52,019 nucleotides of DNA from an uncultured Cytophagales bacterium (lineage in GTDB: Bacteria > Bacteroidota > Bacteroidia > Cytophagales > 172606-1): assembly GCA_902805615.1 (NCBI GenBank), contig CADCTQ010000655.1, forward strand, positions 1 to 52,019, given 5' to 3'. How positions within the stretch are numbered: position 1 is the stretch's first letter; the number at the start of each line of letters is the position of its first letter. The translations under genes were made by a program, and so were the position numbers. Of the stretch, positions 1 through 9,064 are shown one piece after another. Below the pieces are notes generated by a model that saw nothing but the letters and a program-made list of their open reading frames with translations, ran no database searches and had not been told where the DNA came from.

Positions 1-85
1 TGACAGGAGCCGTGGATGGATTAGCGCAGCTGTTGGCGGATTGGAGCTGGGCGGATGATCTGCGTGGAGGGTGTAGCCACAAAGA

Positions 86-152
86 CACCAAGGCACGAAG
101 GGTCACCAAGGAAATGTCTTTGTGTTCCTTGGTGACCCTTCGTGCCTTGGTG
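86..152. repeat. Perfect 28-bp inverted repeat (dispersed palindrome family)
   Basis: The arms at 86-113 and 125-152 are exact reverse complements of 28 nt around an 11-nt loop, with a looser outer match (GCCAC at 76-80, GTGGC after the right arm). The CACCAAGGCAC core recurs in diverged palindromes at about 19667-19790 and 21490-21610, so this is one member of a dispersed family. It lies downstream of the minus-strand peptidase gene and could end or stabilise its transcript. There is no transposase. Confidence 0.85.
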
Positions 153-256
153 GCGAAAATGCTAATAACAGTCGCCGTCGTTTTCGAAAGAATCTGCGGG
201 AATCCCTCACCAACATTCACCGGGAATCACCCCAGAGAACCAAACGCACATCCATA

Positions 257-430
257 TGCGGGTTCGAATGCTTCGACAGCCACTAAAGAGCATTCGAGCA
301 AAAACGGCCCGCACCCATCTGCGGGATCAAATGCTACAACTCCTTTCAGAAATCATTCGAGCAAAAGCGGCCCGCACCTATCTGCGGGATCGAATGCTAC
401 GGCATTTCCAAAAACTCCGTCATCAATAAT
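257..430. repeat. 63-bp tandem repeat of palindromic units (about 2.7 copies)
   Basis: The motif TGCGGG(A/T)TC(A/G)AATGC starts at 257, 320 and 383, an exact 63-nt period. Each complete unit is itself an imperfect palindrome: TGCGGG and GAATGC at its left pair with CATTCGA and CCCGCA near its right end. One plus-strand frame stays open across the array and would give a 21-residue repeat containing AGSNA. That follows from a period divisible by three, and I see no convincing gene. The rest of 1-597 shows no gene that I can support. Confidence 0.75.
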
Positions 431-597
431 CAAGCGAATCAAAAATCTGCGTTCATCCGCGCCCTTATCCGCGACCATCTGCGTGAACCCCTTCCTTTTC
501 CTTTCTTCTGCCGAGATCAGCGTGAAACCCAACCCTTCTCCCGCGCAATCCCCGGGAAACCCTGCCTTTCTCCTCCCAATTTTGCCAACCCTCGAAA

Positions 598-2484
598 TCA
601 CTTCAACAACTCATCCAACGTACTCGTCGCCACCGAATGGTAGTTGGGCCGCGCCTGCGCGTAGATTGCCTTAGCCCGTTCCCGTCCTTCGGGCGTTTTG
701 GACAGCTGCGCGTACAACGACACCAGGAACTTGCGCCGCCCCACCGTCACCAGGAACTTTTCCAGCGCCGGGTACGCCGGTTCGTAGCCGTTGCGCACCG
801 CCGAGAGCAGCCACGCCGCCAGCATTTCCGCGTTGCCCGAGTCCGTAAACCCAAAGGCCGCGTCCAGTTCGCCCATTTGCGTAGGCGTCATGTTTTCGGG
901 CAACTGCCGGATGAAGTGCAGCCACTCGTGGGCACTCCAGTTCTTGGTAAAGAGCTGCCCCGGCGCCGTGCCCAGCTTCCAGGCCAGCACCGACTTTTCC
1001 ACCGCCTCGAACCGCTCCGACTTGGGGTGCAGCGCGTCGGCGGGAAAGCCCCGGCCGTACACCCACACCGGCACGTCGGCCGTGCGGTAGGCATCGGGCA
1101 GTTCCTTTTTGAGGTAATCGAGGAACCGCTCCGTGTTCATGGACTGGAAGGCAAACGCCCCGAAGTACTTCCGCACGAACCCATCCCACTGCGCGCGGCC
1201 CACCACCGCTTCGAGGCGCCGCAGGAAGGCGTTGCCCTTTTCGTAGGCAATGTCGCTCACCCCGTCGTCGGGGTCGCGGCCTTGCAGGTTGAGCCGCAGT
1301 TGCGTGTCGGGGCTGTTGGCGCCGAAGTCCTGCACCGTGTTCACCAGGTCCTGGTAGCCCAGCACCTCCAGCATCTGCGCGTAGTCCGCGCCGTAGAGTT
1401 CTTCCATGATGCGCCGTTCGAAGTACACCGTAAAGCCCTCATTGAGCCAGAAGTCGTTCCAGGTCTGGTTCGTCACCAGGTTGCCCGACCAGGAGTGCGC
1501 CAGTTCGTGGGCCACCAGGCTCGTCAGCGAACGGTCCCCGGCCAGGATCGTGGGCGTGGCAAAGGTCAGTTTCGGGTTTTCCATGCCCCCGAACGGGAAG
1601 CTCGGCGGCAGCACGATCAGGTCGTAGCGGCCCCAGGCGTAGGCCCCGTAAATGCGTTCGGCCGCCTCCAGCATCTTTTCCATTTCGGCAAACTCGTAAG
1701 CCGCCTTTTCCAGCGTGGCCGGCTCGGCGTACACCCCCGTGCGGGAGCCCACCGGGGCAAACGACACGTCGCCCACCGACAGGGCCAGCAGGTATGCCGG
1801 GATGGGCCGTTCCATCCGGAAGGCGTACACCCCCGAATCGTTTCTTGTTTGCGGGTTGTCGGCACTCATCAGGGCCAGGAGTTCCTTCGGTACGCGCACC
1901 GTGGCGTCGTAGGTAAAGCGGATGCCCGGGCTGTCCTGCACCGGCACCCACGTACGGGCCAGGATGGCCTGCGACTGCGTAAAGAGGAAAGGGTGCGTTT
2001 TGCCGGCCGTCTGTTCCGGCGTGAGCCACTGGAGCGCCGCGGCTCCCGGTCCCGTGCGGTAATGCACCGTCACCTGGCGGGTGGCCGGCGTGAGGGGTAC
2101 GTACAGCGGCCGGCCGAGGAAAGGCACTTCGTCGCCCAGCCGGTGCGCAACGGCATTGTCGGGGCCGTCCGCCGTCACCTTTTCGATGACGAGGCCGCGG
2201 GTATCGAGCACCAGCGTATCGGCGCCGGGGGCGGCCCGGACCGTCAGCGTGGCCGTGCCCGACAGCGTTTTCGACGAAAAATCCACCGTGAGGCCGAGGG
2301 AGAGGTGCGTGACGGCGGCTTCTTCGGGCCGGGCGAAGGAGTGGACGTCGCGGATGACCAGGCCGGTATCGGGTTGCGTGTTCATGGCTTGCTTTTCGGA
2401 TGCAGTGGGGTTGTGACAGGAACCAGCCGCAATGATAAGGAGGAGGCCGGTGAAAGCCCGGAAGATGGGAAAGGGATTTTGCAT
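598..2484 (-). CDS. M1 family (leukotriene A4 hydrolase-like) metallo-aminopeptidase, lipoprotein
   Basis: This 628-aa zinc aminopeptidase removes N-terminal residues from peptides. The start is the ATG at 2484, because it begins a lipoprotein signal: a hydrophobic stretch followed by AAGSC, whose Cys near residue 23 would be lipidated. A long upstream extension of the frame is antisense to the next gene and was rejected. The substrate loop GGMEN lies near residue 298. The zinc site HELAH lies near 322, with the third ligand Glu in WLNEGF 18 residues on, as in M1 enzymes. The C-terminal third resembles the helical domain of the leukotriene A4 hydrolase branch. It is probably anchored in an envelope membrane and used in peptide nutrition. 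It is transcribed away from the kinase gene at 2584. Family confidence is high; substrate preference is unknown. Confidence 0.93.
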   Translation of the reverse strand: MQNPFPIFRAFTGLLLIIAAGSCHNPTASEKQAMNTQPDTGLVIRDVHSFARPEEAAVTHLSLGLTVDFSSKTLSGTATLTVRAAPGADTLVLDTRGLVIEKVTADGPDNAVAHRLGDEVPFLGRPLYVPLTPATRQVTVHYRTGPGAAALQWLTPEQTAGKTHPFLFTQSQAILARTWVPVQDSPGIRFTYDATVRVPKELLALMSADNPQTRNDSGVYAFRMERPIPAYLLALSVGDVSFAPVGSRTGVYAEPATLEKAAYEFAEMEKMLEAAERIYGAYAWGRYDLIVLPPSFPFGGMENPKLTFATPTILAGDRSLTSLVAHELAHSWSGNLVTNQTWNDFWLNEGFTVYFERRIMEELYGADYAQMLEVLGYQDLVNTVQDFGANSPDTQLRLNLQGRDPDDGVSDIAYEKGNAFLRRLEAVVGRAQWDGFVRKYFGAFAFQSMNTERFLDYLKKELPDAYRTADVPVWVYGRGFPADALHPKSERFEAVEKSVLAWKLGTAPGQLFTKNWSAHEWLHFIRQLPENMTPTQMGELDAAFGFTDSGNAEMLAAWLLSAVRNGYEPAYPALEKFLVTVGRRKFLVSLYAQLSKTPEGRERAKAIYAQARPNYHSVATSTLDELLK

Positions 2485-2583
2485 ATTTGTTCGAAGCCAG
2501 GCGCTTAGGCGGGGAATCTTTGGAGAAACAATTGTAAATTCGTAAGTTCTACTCTTAAAATGTAAGGAAATTATTGCTTTTGC

Positions 2584-5541
2584 ATGAACGCACCTAGTGT
2601 CTTCTGGACCCACCTGTCGGAACAGGGGGTAACGCCGGACCTGCCGCCCAAACAGTACAAGAGCATCGTGCTGACCAACCAGATCAGCCTGACGGCGGCG
2701 CTGTGCTGCATTCCCTTCATCGTGTTCTACTACGGCCGCAAGCTCGACACGCTGTTTGCGGTGGCGTACCTGAGCATGTTCCTGTTCCTCATCAGCATCC
2801 TCATCAACCGCTTCGGCACGCGCAACCACCGGTACCACCAGTTTGCCAAGGGCCTCATCATGGCCGTGGTCAACGCCAACATCTTTTTTACGGCCTCCTG
2901 CCTGGGCCGGGAGAGCGGCTTTCACCTGCTGTACTTTTCGGCCTTCCTGGGCGTAGTGCTGTACTACAACTTCCACCAGCGGCTGGGCTTCCTCATCATG
3001 GGCCTCTCGCTGCCGATGGCCTGCCTGGTGGTGCTCGAAACCACCAACTACTCGCTGTTCCTCATCGAAGGGCTTACGCCGCTCATCCAGCACAAGGTGT
3101 ACCTGGGCGTGATGGCCGTCAACATCACGGCCCTGCTGCTCATTGCGTTGTACTTCAACACCCTCAACGCCCGGCACCGGCAGTCGGTGGCCGCCGCCCG
3201 GCAGGACCTTGAAACGGTGTTCGACAACTCCTACGACCCGATGGTGCTCATTGACACCCGCACCGACCAGATCATCGAATGCAACCGCAAGGCCGTGCAG
3301 CTCTTCGAGGCCGACGGCAAAGAAGGACTCATCGGGCAGTTGAGCAACGGCTTCCAGAAAAAGCCCCTTACCCCGAAGGAAAACCAGCACCTCTACCAGA
3401 GCCTGCAAAAAGAAGGCATGTGGGTGGATGAACGCGAACTGGTTTCGATGAAGGGCCGTTCGTTCTGGGGCGACCTGGGCATTACCATGCTCCACACCAC
3501 CGAACGGTCGTTCTACCTGGCCCGCATCACCGACATCACCGACAAGCGGGCCGCCAACGAACGGCTGCTGAAGAGCGAATCGGCCCTCCGGGAGGCGCAA
3601 CGCATGGCCCACGTGGGCAACTACGAATTTGACCTCGAAACCGGCAAGGGCGTGGTGTCGGAAGAAGTGTTCCGCATTTTCGAAGTGCCCGAAACGGCCG
3701 AAGTGCTGCTGGCCGACTTCATGGACCGGCTGGAGCCCGGCCAGAAGGAAGTACTCAAAGAAGCCATCAAATACACGACCCCGGCCCGCAACCAGTTTGA
3801 GGTAGAGTACGAAGCCCGGCGCGGCCACAGCGGCACCCCGCTGTACCTGCAAAGCTACGGCAAGGTGTTTTTCGACGGGGAAGGCCGCCGCATCCGCATC
3901 GTGGGCACCACCCAGGACATTACCGAACGCAAGCTCCGCGAAATCGAACTCATCAAGGCCAAGGCCCAGGCCGAACAGGCGTCCATCGCCAAACAGCAGT
4001 TCCTCTCCACGATGAGCCACGAGATCCGCACGCCGATCAATGCCATTCTCGGCCTCTCGCATTACCTGATGGACGACAGCCCCCGGCCCGACCAGGCCGA
4101 CAACCTGCGCATCCTGCACCTGTCGGCCGAAAACCTGCTTTCGCTCATCAACGACATCCTGGACCTCAACAAGATCGAGGCCGGCAAGATCGTGTTCGAA
4201 GACATTGCCTTCAACCTGCCCGAACTGGTGGAACGCATCGTGCAGCCGCTGCACTACCTGGCCTACGAGAAAAACCTGGGGTTCGAGTACCGCGTGGACC
4301 CCGACATTCCGGCCGCCCTGGCGGGTGACCCCGTGCGGCTCGGCCAGGTGCTCAACAACCTGGTGAGCAACGCCATCAAATTCACCGAGGAAGGTTCCGT
4401 GTCGGTGGAAGCCACCCTGCTGCGCGCGGAGGGCGAGGAGGTGGAAGTCCATTTCCAGGTCGTGGACACCGGCATCGGCATTGCCGACGACAAGCTCGAA
4501 ACGATCTTCGACAGCTTTACGCAGGCCAGTTCAGACACCACGCGCAAGTACGGGGGCACGGGCCTGGGGCTGACCATCACCAAACGCCTGCTCGAACTCC
4601 AGGGCAGCGCCATTCACGTAAGCAGCCGGGAAGGCGAAGGGTCGCGGTTCTACTTCACCCTGCGCTTCCGCAAACAATCGGAAGCGGCGCCCAGGCCGGT
4701 GGCCGGCACCCTGGCCGACCTGGACCGCGAACCGCTGCGGGGACGTAAAATCCTGATGGTGGAAGACAACGAGATCAACCGGCTGGTGGCCGAAAAGATA
4801 TGCGGCCAGTGGGGCATCCACCTGGAGGCCGTCAACAGCGGCGAGGAAGCCATTGCCCGGGTGCAGCAGGAGCCCTTCGACCTCATCCTCATGGACTTGC
4901 AAATGCCGCACATGGATGGCTTCGAAACCACGCGCCGCATCCGCCGGATCAAGGGGGCGTACTTCCGGAAGGTACCCATCGTTGCCATCACGGCCTCGAT
5001 GCTGTCGGACCTCCGCGAAAAGGTCAGGCGCAGCGGCATGAACGGCTACGTGACCAAGCCCTTCCAGCCCGACGACCTCTACAAAACGATGGCGGACCTG
5101 CTGGCGGCAACGCGGGTCACGGCCAAATCGCCGGCCCCGGAAGTTCCGGTCGCCGCGGAAACCCAGCCGGAGCCGCCGGCCGCCCGGCTCAACTACCAGA
5201 AGATCGTGGGGCTGACCTCGGGCAACGAGGAATTTCAGCAGTTGCTCACGGGGTCGTACGTGGGGCTGTTCCGGCAGCTCAAAGCCGATTACCGCAAAGC
5301 CCTGCTGGCGCGGGACCCCGAACAGCTTGCCTTCATCGCCAACTACATCACGCCGCCGTTCTCCTTCCTGGAAGTGACGGGCATGGGCGAGGAGATGGCC
5401 CGGGGCATGGCCCTGCTGAACGACCCGCGTACGCCCGAGAAGCTCCTGCTCCAATCAGCCGCCCACATTGACCACGGCTGCGACGCGTTGATCACCGACC
5501 TGGAGGAAAAACTACAGCAGGCCTCAAGCCTGGCGGGGTAG
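2584..5541 (+). CDS. Membrane hybrid sensor histidine kinase with degenerate HPt-like C-terminus
   Basis: This is a 985-aa signalling protein. Residues 25-200 hold several membrane segments, followed by two PAS-type sensor regions (about 205-330 and 335-460). A HisKA dimerisation domain has the phospho-acceptor His479 in MSHEIRTPIN. The HATPase domain (about 590-705) shows LVSNAIKF and a DTGIGI box. A receiver domain (about 722-845) has acceptor Asp771 in LMDLQMP. The C-terminal 110 residues have the size and helical look of an HPt domain, but the position expected to be the phospho-His is Asn920 (FIANYITPP), so a phosphorelay through it would fail. No response-regulator gene is adjacent, so the kinase is an orphan and its signal is unknown. 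Only 99 nt separate it from the divergent peptidase gene. Confidence 0.93.
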   Translation: MNAPSVFWTHLSEQGVTPDLPPKQYKSIVLTNQISLTAALCCIPFIVFYYGRKLDTLFAVAYLSMFLFLISILINRFGTRNHRYHQFAKGLIMAVVNANIFFTASCLGRESGFHLLYFSAFLGVVLYYNFHQRLGFLIMGLSLPMACLVVLETTNYSLFLIEGLTPLIQHKVYLGVMAVNITALLLIALYFNTLNARHRQSVAAARQDLETVFDNSYDPMVLIDTRTDQIIECNRKAVQLFEADGKEGLIGQLSNGFQKKPLTPKENQHLYQSLQKEGMWVDERELVSMKGRSFWGDLGITMLHTTERSFYLARITDITDKRAANERLLKSESALREAQRMAHVGNYEFDLETGKGVVSEEVFRIFEVPETAEVLLADFMDRLEPGQKEVLKEAIKYTTPARNQFEVEYEARRGHSGTPLYLQSYGKVFFDGEGRRIRIVGTTQDITERKLREIELIKAKAQAEQASIAKQQFLSTMSHEIRTPINAILGLSHYLMDDSPRPDQADNLRILHLSAENLLSLINDILDLNKIEAGKIVFEDIAFNLPELVERIVQPLHYLAYEKNLGFEYRVDPDIPAALAGDPVRLGQVLNNLVSNAIKFTEEGSVSVEATLLRAEGEEVEVHFQVVDTGIGIADDKLETIFDSFTQASSDTTRKYGGTGLGLTITKRLLELQGSAIHVSSREGEGSRFYFTLRFRKQSEAAPRPVAGTLADLDREPLRGRKILMVEDNEINRLVAEKICGQWGIHLEAVNSGEEAIARVQQEPFDLILMDLQMPHMDGFETTRRIRRIKGAYFRKVPIVAITASMLSDLREKVRRSGMNGYVTKPFQPDDLYKTMADLLAATRVTAKSPAPEVPVAAETQPEPPAARLNYQKIVGLTSGNEEFQQLLTGSYVGLFRQLKADYRKALLARDPEQLAFIANYITPPFSFLEVTGMGEEMARGMALLNDPRTPEKLLLQSAAHIDHGCDALITDLEEKLQQASSLAG

Positions 5542-5620
5542 GAGGGAAGGGAAGTATCGCTTACGCCTTGTTACACTGTAACGTAGATAGATGGGCGTTT
5601 CAAATAAGTACCCCCACGCC

Positions 5621-5730
5621 GTCATCCTGAAAGAAACTTCACGGTGAGAAGTGATGCCTGACTTGCACCACGAAGGTTCGCAAGGTAAGTTGAGCATTGC
5701 TTTTCACTACGAAGTTCCTTTCAGGATGAC
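5621..5730. repeat. 110-nt imperfect palindrome (REP/MITE-like)
   Basis: The outer arms start with GTCATCCTGAAAG at 5621 and end with CTTTCAGGATGAC at 5730, and pair over about 32 nt with a few mismatches. A second, inner stem (GATGCCTGACTTGC against GTAAGTTGAGCATT) fills the middle, so almost the whole element folds on itself. It lies between the end of the kinase gene and the end of the convergent barrel gene, where it could serve both as a terminator or mRNA stabiliser. It has no coding capacity. Confidence 0.8.
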
Positions 5731-5794
5731 GACCGAGAGGAAAAAGGCCGGTGAAATTCTTTAGGACTTACTCTCAATGCCGCAAGGCCCTCCG

Positions 5795-6877
5795 CTAAAA
5801 CCGTTGCGAAACCGTCACGTACACCGCGTAGTCGGCAAAGGCGGCGTCGCCGTGGCGGCCCGTCTTCATGTCGTACACGCTGCGGATGCGGTCCCGGACC
5901 AGGGCCACCGGCAGGTTGACCGCCACGGTGGTCTTGCCCGGCATGTACACCAGGCCCGGCTCGGCCGACACGATGTAGCCGGGGCGCCGGAAGCCATCCG
6001 ACTTCCCGATCAGGTCCCGGGCGGGAATGCCTTCCACCCGGCCGCCCAAGCTCACCGACAGGCCGCGACCCGGCAGCAGGGCGTAGTTCACGCCGGCCCG
6101 GGCCATGTACTGGTCGGGCACCGACATCACCGAGATGATGGCGCCGGCTTCCACCGAGTCGCGGCGGCCCGTTGCCACGCCGTTGGTGTTGCGGGGGTTG
6201 ATCATGTAGAAGGCATTGGCGTACACCGAGCCGTTTTCGAACACCCGCCCGAACGCCTGGAGTTCGAGGGAAGTAGCCCAGCCGCCGTCGCCGAGTTGGA
6301 TGGACTGGTCCACGAAGCGGCGCTGCGTGCCTTCGGGCCGGACGAAATCATCCTGCACCCGGTAGTTGCCCGTCGGCGCCTTGACGCCCAGGCCAATCGA
6401 AACGTTGCCGTTGAGGTGCTCCAACGGGTCGAGCAGCCAGTAACTCACCGACAGCCGCAGGTCGCCCAGGCCCCGGGACTGCGTGTGGAACCGCTGTCCG
6501 CTGCCGTTGCCCAGGTGTTCGTAGAGCGAAGAACGGTCGTTGGTGATGAACGGGAGCACCAGCGTGGCGTTGAGCCGCTGGCTCAGGGCGTACGTCACCG
6601 ACAGGTCAATGGCATGGGTGGCGTTGATCACCTCCGTGTGCTGTTCCTTGCGGTGCTTCTGTTCGTCGCGGCCCACGAAGTGCCGGTCGGAGCGGAAGTA
6701 CCGGTAGGCGGCGCTGCCCTGGAACCGGCCCTTTTGCAGCAGGGCCGACGACGAACCGGCCGTGCACGACGACATGTGCCGAACGGCCACGCAGCCCTGG
6801 CCGTAACCGGACGAGTACACGAACAAGCATAACAGAGACAGGCAGGCGGTTGCCGCAGCAGTAAAACGGGATAACAT
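5795..6877 (-). CDS. Predicted outer-membrane beta-barrel protein
   Basis: This 360-aa protein has a signal peptide (basic start, then a hydrophobic run ending near YGQG, residue 28). The mature N-terminus carries a Cys pair (GCVAVRHMSSC) that may form a disulfide. The rest is alternating hydrophobic and polar strands with many Gly, Tyr and Asn turns, and it ends in a Phe (YVTVSQRF), as outer-membrane barrels often do. It resembles the transporter-like barrel proteins related to the phenol-degradation MetA group, but I cannot name a substrate. A good Bacteroidota promoter lies just upstream (6903-6934), giving a short leader. It stands alone between a palindrome and the divergent permease gene. 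Barrel fold is fairly sure; function unknown. Confidence 0.8.
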   Translation of the reverse strand: MLSRFTAAATACLSLLCLFVYSSGYGQGCVAVRHMSSCTAGSSSALLQKGRFQGSAAYRYFRSDRHFVGRDEQKHRKEQHTEVINATHAIDLSVTYALSQRLNATLVLPFITNDRSSLYEHLGNGSGQRFHTQSRGLGDLRLSVSYWLLDPLEHLNGNVSIGLGVKAPTGNYRVQDDFVRPEGTQRRFVDQSIQLGDGGWATSLELQAFGRVFENGSVYANAFYMINPRNTNGVATGRRDSVEAGAIISVMSVPDQYMARAGVNYALLPGRGLSVSLGGRVEGIPARDLIGKSDGFRRPGYIVSAEPGLVYMPGKTTVAVNLPVALVRDRIRSVYDMKTGRHGDAAFADYAVYVTVSQRF

Positions 6878-6902
6878 GGGCGTAAGGGCTTGGAATAAGT
6901 CT

Positions 6903-6934
6903 ACAATGTATCAATTAAATGCAGGAATGTCAAA
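6903..6934 (-). promoter_or_regulatory. Bacteroidota-type promoter for the barrel gene
   Basis: Read on the minus strand, TTTG (6934-6931) is followed after exactly 20 nt by TACATTGT (6910-6903), one base away from TAnnTTTG. Transcription would begin near 6896, about 20 nt before the ATG at 6877. Confidence 0.6.
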
Positions 6935-6984
6935 AATTGGCTGCATTCGCCTATCTTCCGCCCCACATTTCCCTCTTTACCGCC

Positions 6985-8331
6985 ATGCCCGGAGCACCCC
7001 AAGCCGCCATCCAGCCGAAACTCGGCGTTTTCGACCTGACCATGATCGTCGTGAGCCTGGTGATCGGCGTGGGCATTTTCCGGACGCCGGCCCTGGTGGC
7101 CGAATCGGCCCGTACCGACACGCTGTTCTACGCCGCGTGGATCGTGGGCGGCCTGGTGAGCCTGTGCGGGGCGCTGACGTACGCCGAGATCGGTTCGCGG
7201 TACCCCGTGCCCGGCGGCTTTTACAAGGTCGTTTCCGAATGCTACCACCCGGCTTTCGCCCTCATGCTCAACTGGGTGTACGTGCTGGTGCAGGGCGCCG
7301 GGGCGGCCGGCGTGAGCATCATCGGCGCCGAGTACATCACCCCCGTCCTTTTCCCGGCCGCGTGGCAGGGCCCGGCGCTGGTCAAAGGCACGGTCATCGG
7401 CGTGGTGGCGGTGCTGTTCCTGCTCAACTACCTGGGCATCCGCGTGGGCGCCTGGGCGCAGAACATCCTGACGGTCATCAAGATTCTCATGCTGATGGCC
7501 CTGTGCCTGGCGGCGTTCGGCGGGGCGGGGCCGGCCGCTCCGGGCCCGGTGGCGGAGGCGGCAACCGGCTCCTGGTGGACGGCCTTCAGCGTGAGCCTCA
7601 TCTCCGTATTCTACACCTACGGCGGCTACCAGGGCACCATGAACTTCGGCGGCGACATTGTGCAGCCGCGGCGCACGGTGCCCCTGGGCATCCTGACCGG
7701 CATCGGGCTGGTGATCGGCTTGTACCTGCTGGTGAACGTGGCCTACGTACGCACGCTGGGCGTGGAGGGCGTCCGCGGCGCCAAGCTGGTTGCGGCCGGG
7801 GTGGCGCAGGCGTTCTTCGGCGAGTCGGGCCTGGTGCTGGTGTCGGTCGCCATTTTCATCTCCGTGCTGGGCTTTGTCAACGTCACCCTCATGCAGAACC
7901 CGCGCATGTACTACGCCATGGCCGAAGACCGCATCCTGCCGCCCGTGTTCCGGCGGGTCAACGCCCGGACGCAGGTGCAGGAGTTTGCCCTGGTGTTCTT
8001 TACGGCCGTGGTGCTGCTGTCGGTGTTTTTCCTGGGCACGTTCGAAAAGATCGTCAACTACGTGATGTTCATTGACAGCTTTTCGCTGGCGACGGTAGCC
8101 AGTACGCTGTTCGTGCTCCGGCGGCGGGCCGGCAAGGACCAGACGTACACGGGATTCAGCGTGCCGTTGTACCCGGTAGTGCCGCTGGTTTTCATCGGGT
8201 TCCTGCTGAGCGTTACCCTCAACGTGCTCATTACGGATACGGCTTCGGCGCTGGTTGGCTTTGGGTTCTTCCTGGCCGGACTGCCCCTGTACGGGGTCAT
8301 GCGCCGGCTCTACCCTAAAAAAGGACCTTGA
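6985..8331 (+). CDS. APC-family amino acid permease
   Basis: This 448-aa inner-membrane transporter should import or exchange an amino acid or a related amine. About 12 hydrophobic segments can be seen. The first contains the family motif VIGVGIFRTPALV, the unwound substrate-binding helix, and TYAEIGSRYPVPGGFY follows in TM2-3. The start is taken at 6985 (MPGAPQ) rather than the in-frame ATG at 6919, because the extra 22 residues look like untranslated leader and would overlap the divergent promoter region. It resembles the branch with conserved GGYQGTMNFGGD and is transcribed alone. Substrate cannot be told from the sequence. Confidence 0.9.
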   Translation: MPGAPQAAIQPKLGVFDLTMIVVSLVIGVGIFRTPALVAESARTDTLFYAAWIVGGLVSLCGALTYAEIGSRYPVPGGFYKVVSECYHPAFALMLNWVYVLVQGAGAAGVSIIGAEYITPVLFPAAWQGPALVKGTVIGVVAVLFLLNYLGIRVGAWAQNILTVIKILMLMALCLAAFGGAGPAAPGPVAEAATGSWWTAFSVSLISVFYTYGGYQGTMNFGGDIVQPRRTVPLGILTGIGLVIGLYLLVNVAYVRTLGVEGVRGAKLVAAGVAQAFFGESGLVLVSVAIFISVLGFVNVTLMQNPRMYYAMAEDRILPPVFRRVNARTQVQEFALVFFTAVVLLSVFFLGTFEKIVNYVMFIDSFSLATVASTLFVLRRRAGKDQTYTGFSVPLYPVVPLVFIGFLLSVTLNVLITDTASALVGFGFFLAGLPLYGVMRRLYPKKGP

Positions 8332-8366
8332 TGGGAAAGATCAGACCTTGATGGCCATGATGAAAA

Positions 8367-8407
8367 AAGGAGAGAGCGGAGGAGGATTAATTCCGGGACC
8401 TCTCCTT
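8367..8407. terminator. Candidate bidirectional terminator between convergent genes
   Basis: AAGGAGAG (8367-8374) pairs with CTCTCCTT (8400-8407) and is preceded by an A-run, so it could end transcription of both the permease gene and the small minus-strand gene. The loop is long (25 nt), which weakens the call. Confidence 0.35.
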
Positions 8408-8594
8408 ATGCTTCTTCCACGTCGCAGGAGCAGGTGAAGCCCATTTGCTTGAGGCTGCGGCGGCGCAGTTGCCGGTCGTTCATCCACTTGGGGCCTTTGC
8501 GGCTCCAGCGGAGGCGCGGCGTGTAGCAAAAAAACCCTACGGCAGTTCCGTACAACAACAGTGCGAGAAAAGCCAATACAATCGTAGCATCCAT
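8406..8594 (-). CDS. Small single-pass membrane protein, unknown function
   Basis: This encodes 62 aa with an N-terminal hydrophobic segment (about residues 3-24) and a basic tail rich in Arg and Lys that ends in CSCDVEEA. The layout suggests one inner-membrane helix with a cytoplasmic tail; the CSC pair could bind metal or form a disulfide. It is convergent with the permease gene, whose stop lies 74 nt away. I recognise no family. A plausible start and a coherent hydrophobic-then-basic layout support it, but the short length leaves doubt. Confidence 0.5.
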   Translation of the reverse strand: MDATIVLAFLALLLYGTAVGFFCYTPRLRWSRKGPKWMNDRQLRRRSLKQMGFTCSCDVEEA

Positions 8595-9064
8595 GGCAAT
8601 AAGTGTGTTTCTACGCCCATAGGATGCAAGTGCGGAAAGACAGGTTGCAGCGGTTTTGGTAAAAAATTCTGCTGCGCCCTTCCCTTACGGCTGCCTGCAC
8701 CCGGACGGGCCTTTTTCGTTTAAAATCATCCGGGTCGGAACGTCGGTTTATTGATGATGCAAAGTAAAGTAACCCGGCCCGGCGGAGATTGTACAAATCC
8801 GACGCATTGCCGTCGGGACCTGCGGCACCTCATCGCACCCCAAAAGAAAAAGGCAGCCGTTCTTGCCGACTGCCTTTACGTTAGAAGAACGGATCATTGT
8901 GGTCCGTCCGCCTGGTGTTGGGATTATACGGACACGAATCGGAGATTACGTGTTTGATTATAGACGACTCTCTGATTATCAAATAAATATCCTCAAATTA
9001 TCTTACAATCATTTCATCAGGGTCTATCCTCCGGTTCATCCGTTTAATCCTGCCCATCAAGGTA
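8595..9064. other. 470-bp intergenic region
   Basis: I see no gene here. The right half (about 8930-9060) is noticeably AT-richer than its surroundings. A terminator for the leftward gene lies at 8849-8877. A weak GC hairpin followed by a T-run near 8697-8720 might be another terminator. Short open frames on both strands lack any domain or convincing start. Confidence 0.6.
8849..8877 (-). terminator. Rho-independent terminator downstream of the LURP-one-like gene
   Basis: AAAGGCAG (8849-8856) and CTGCCTTT (8870-8877) form a perfect 8-bp stem. Read on the minus strand, the stem is followed by a T-rich tract. It is about 190 nt past the stop of the gene at 9065-9640, with no other gene between. 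Confidence 0.7.

Noticed and set aside
257-430. Possible CRISPR array
   Set aside because: Similarity extends across most of each 63-nt unit, so there are no unique spacers, and no cas gene is present.
12-674. Plus-strand frame of 220 codons at the left edge
   Set aside because: It runs through two palindromic repeat regions and overlaps the end of the peptidase gene; its repeated peptide is explained by the 63-nt period, and it shows no domain or signal.
2485-4452. N-terminal extension of the M1 peptidase frame
   Set aside because: It is antisense to the histidine kinase gene, and the internal ATG begins a clear lipoprotein signal peptide.
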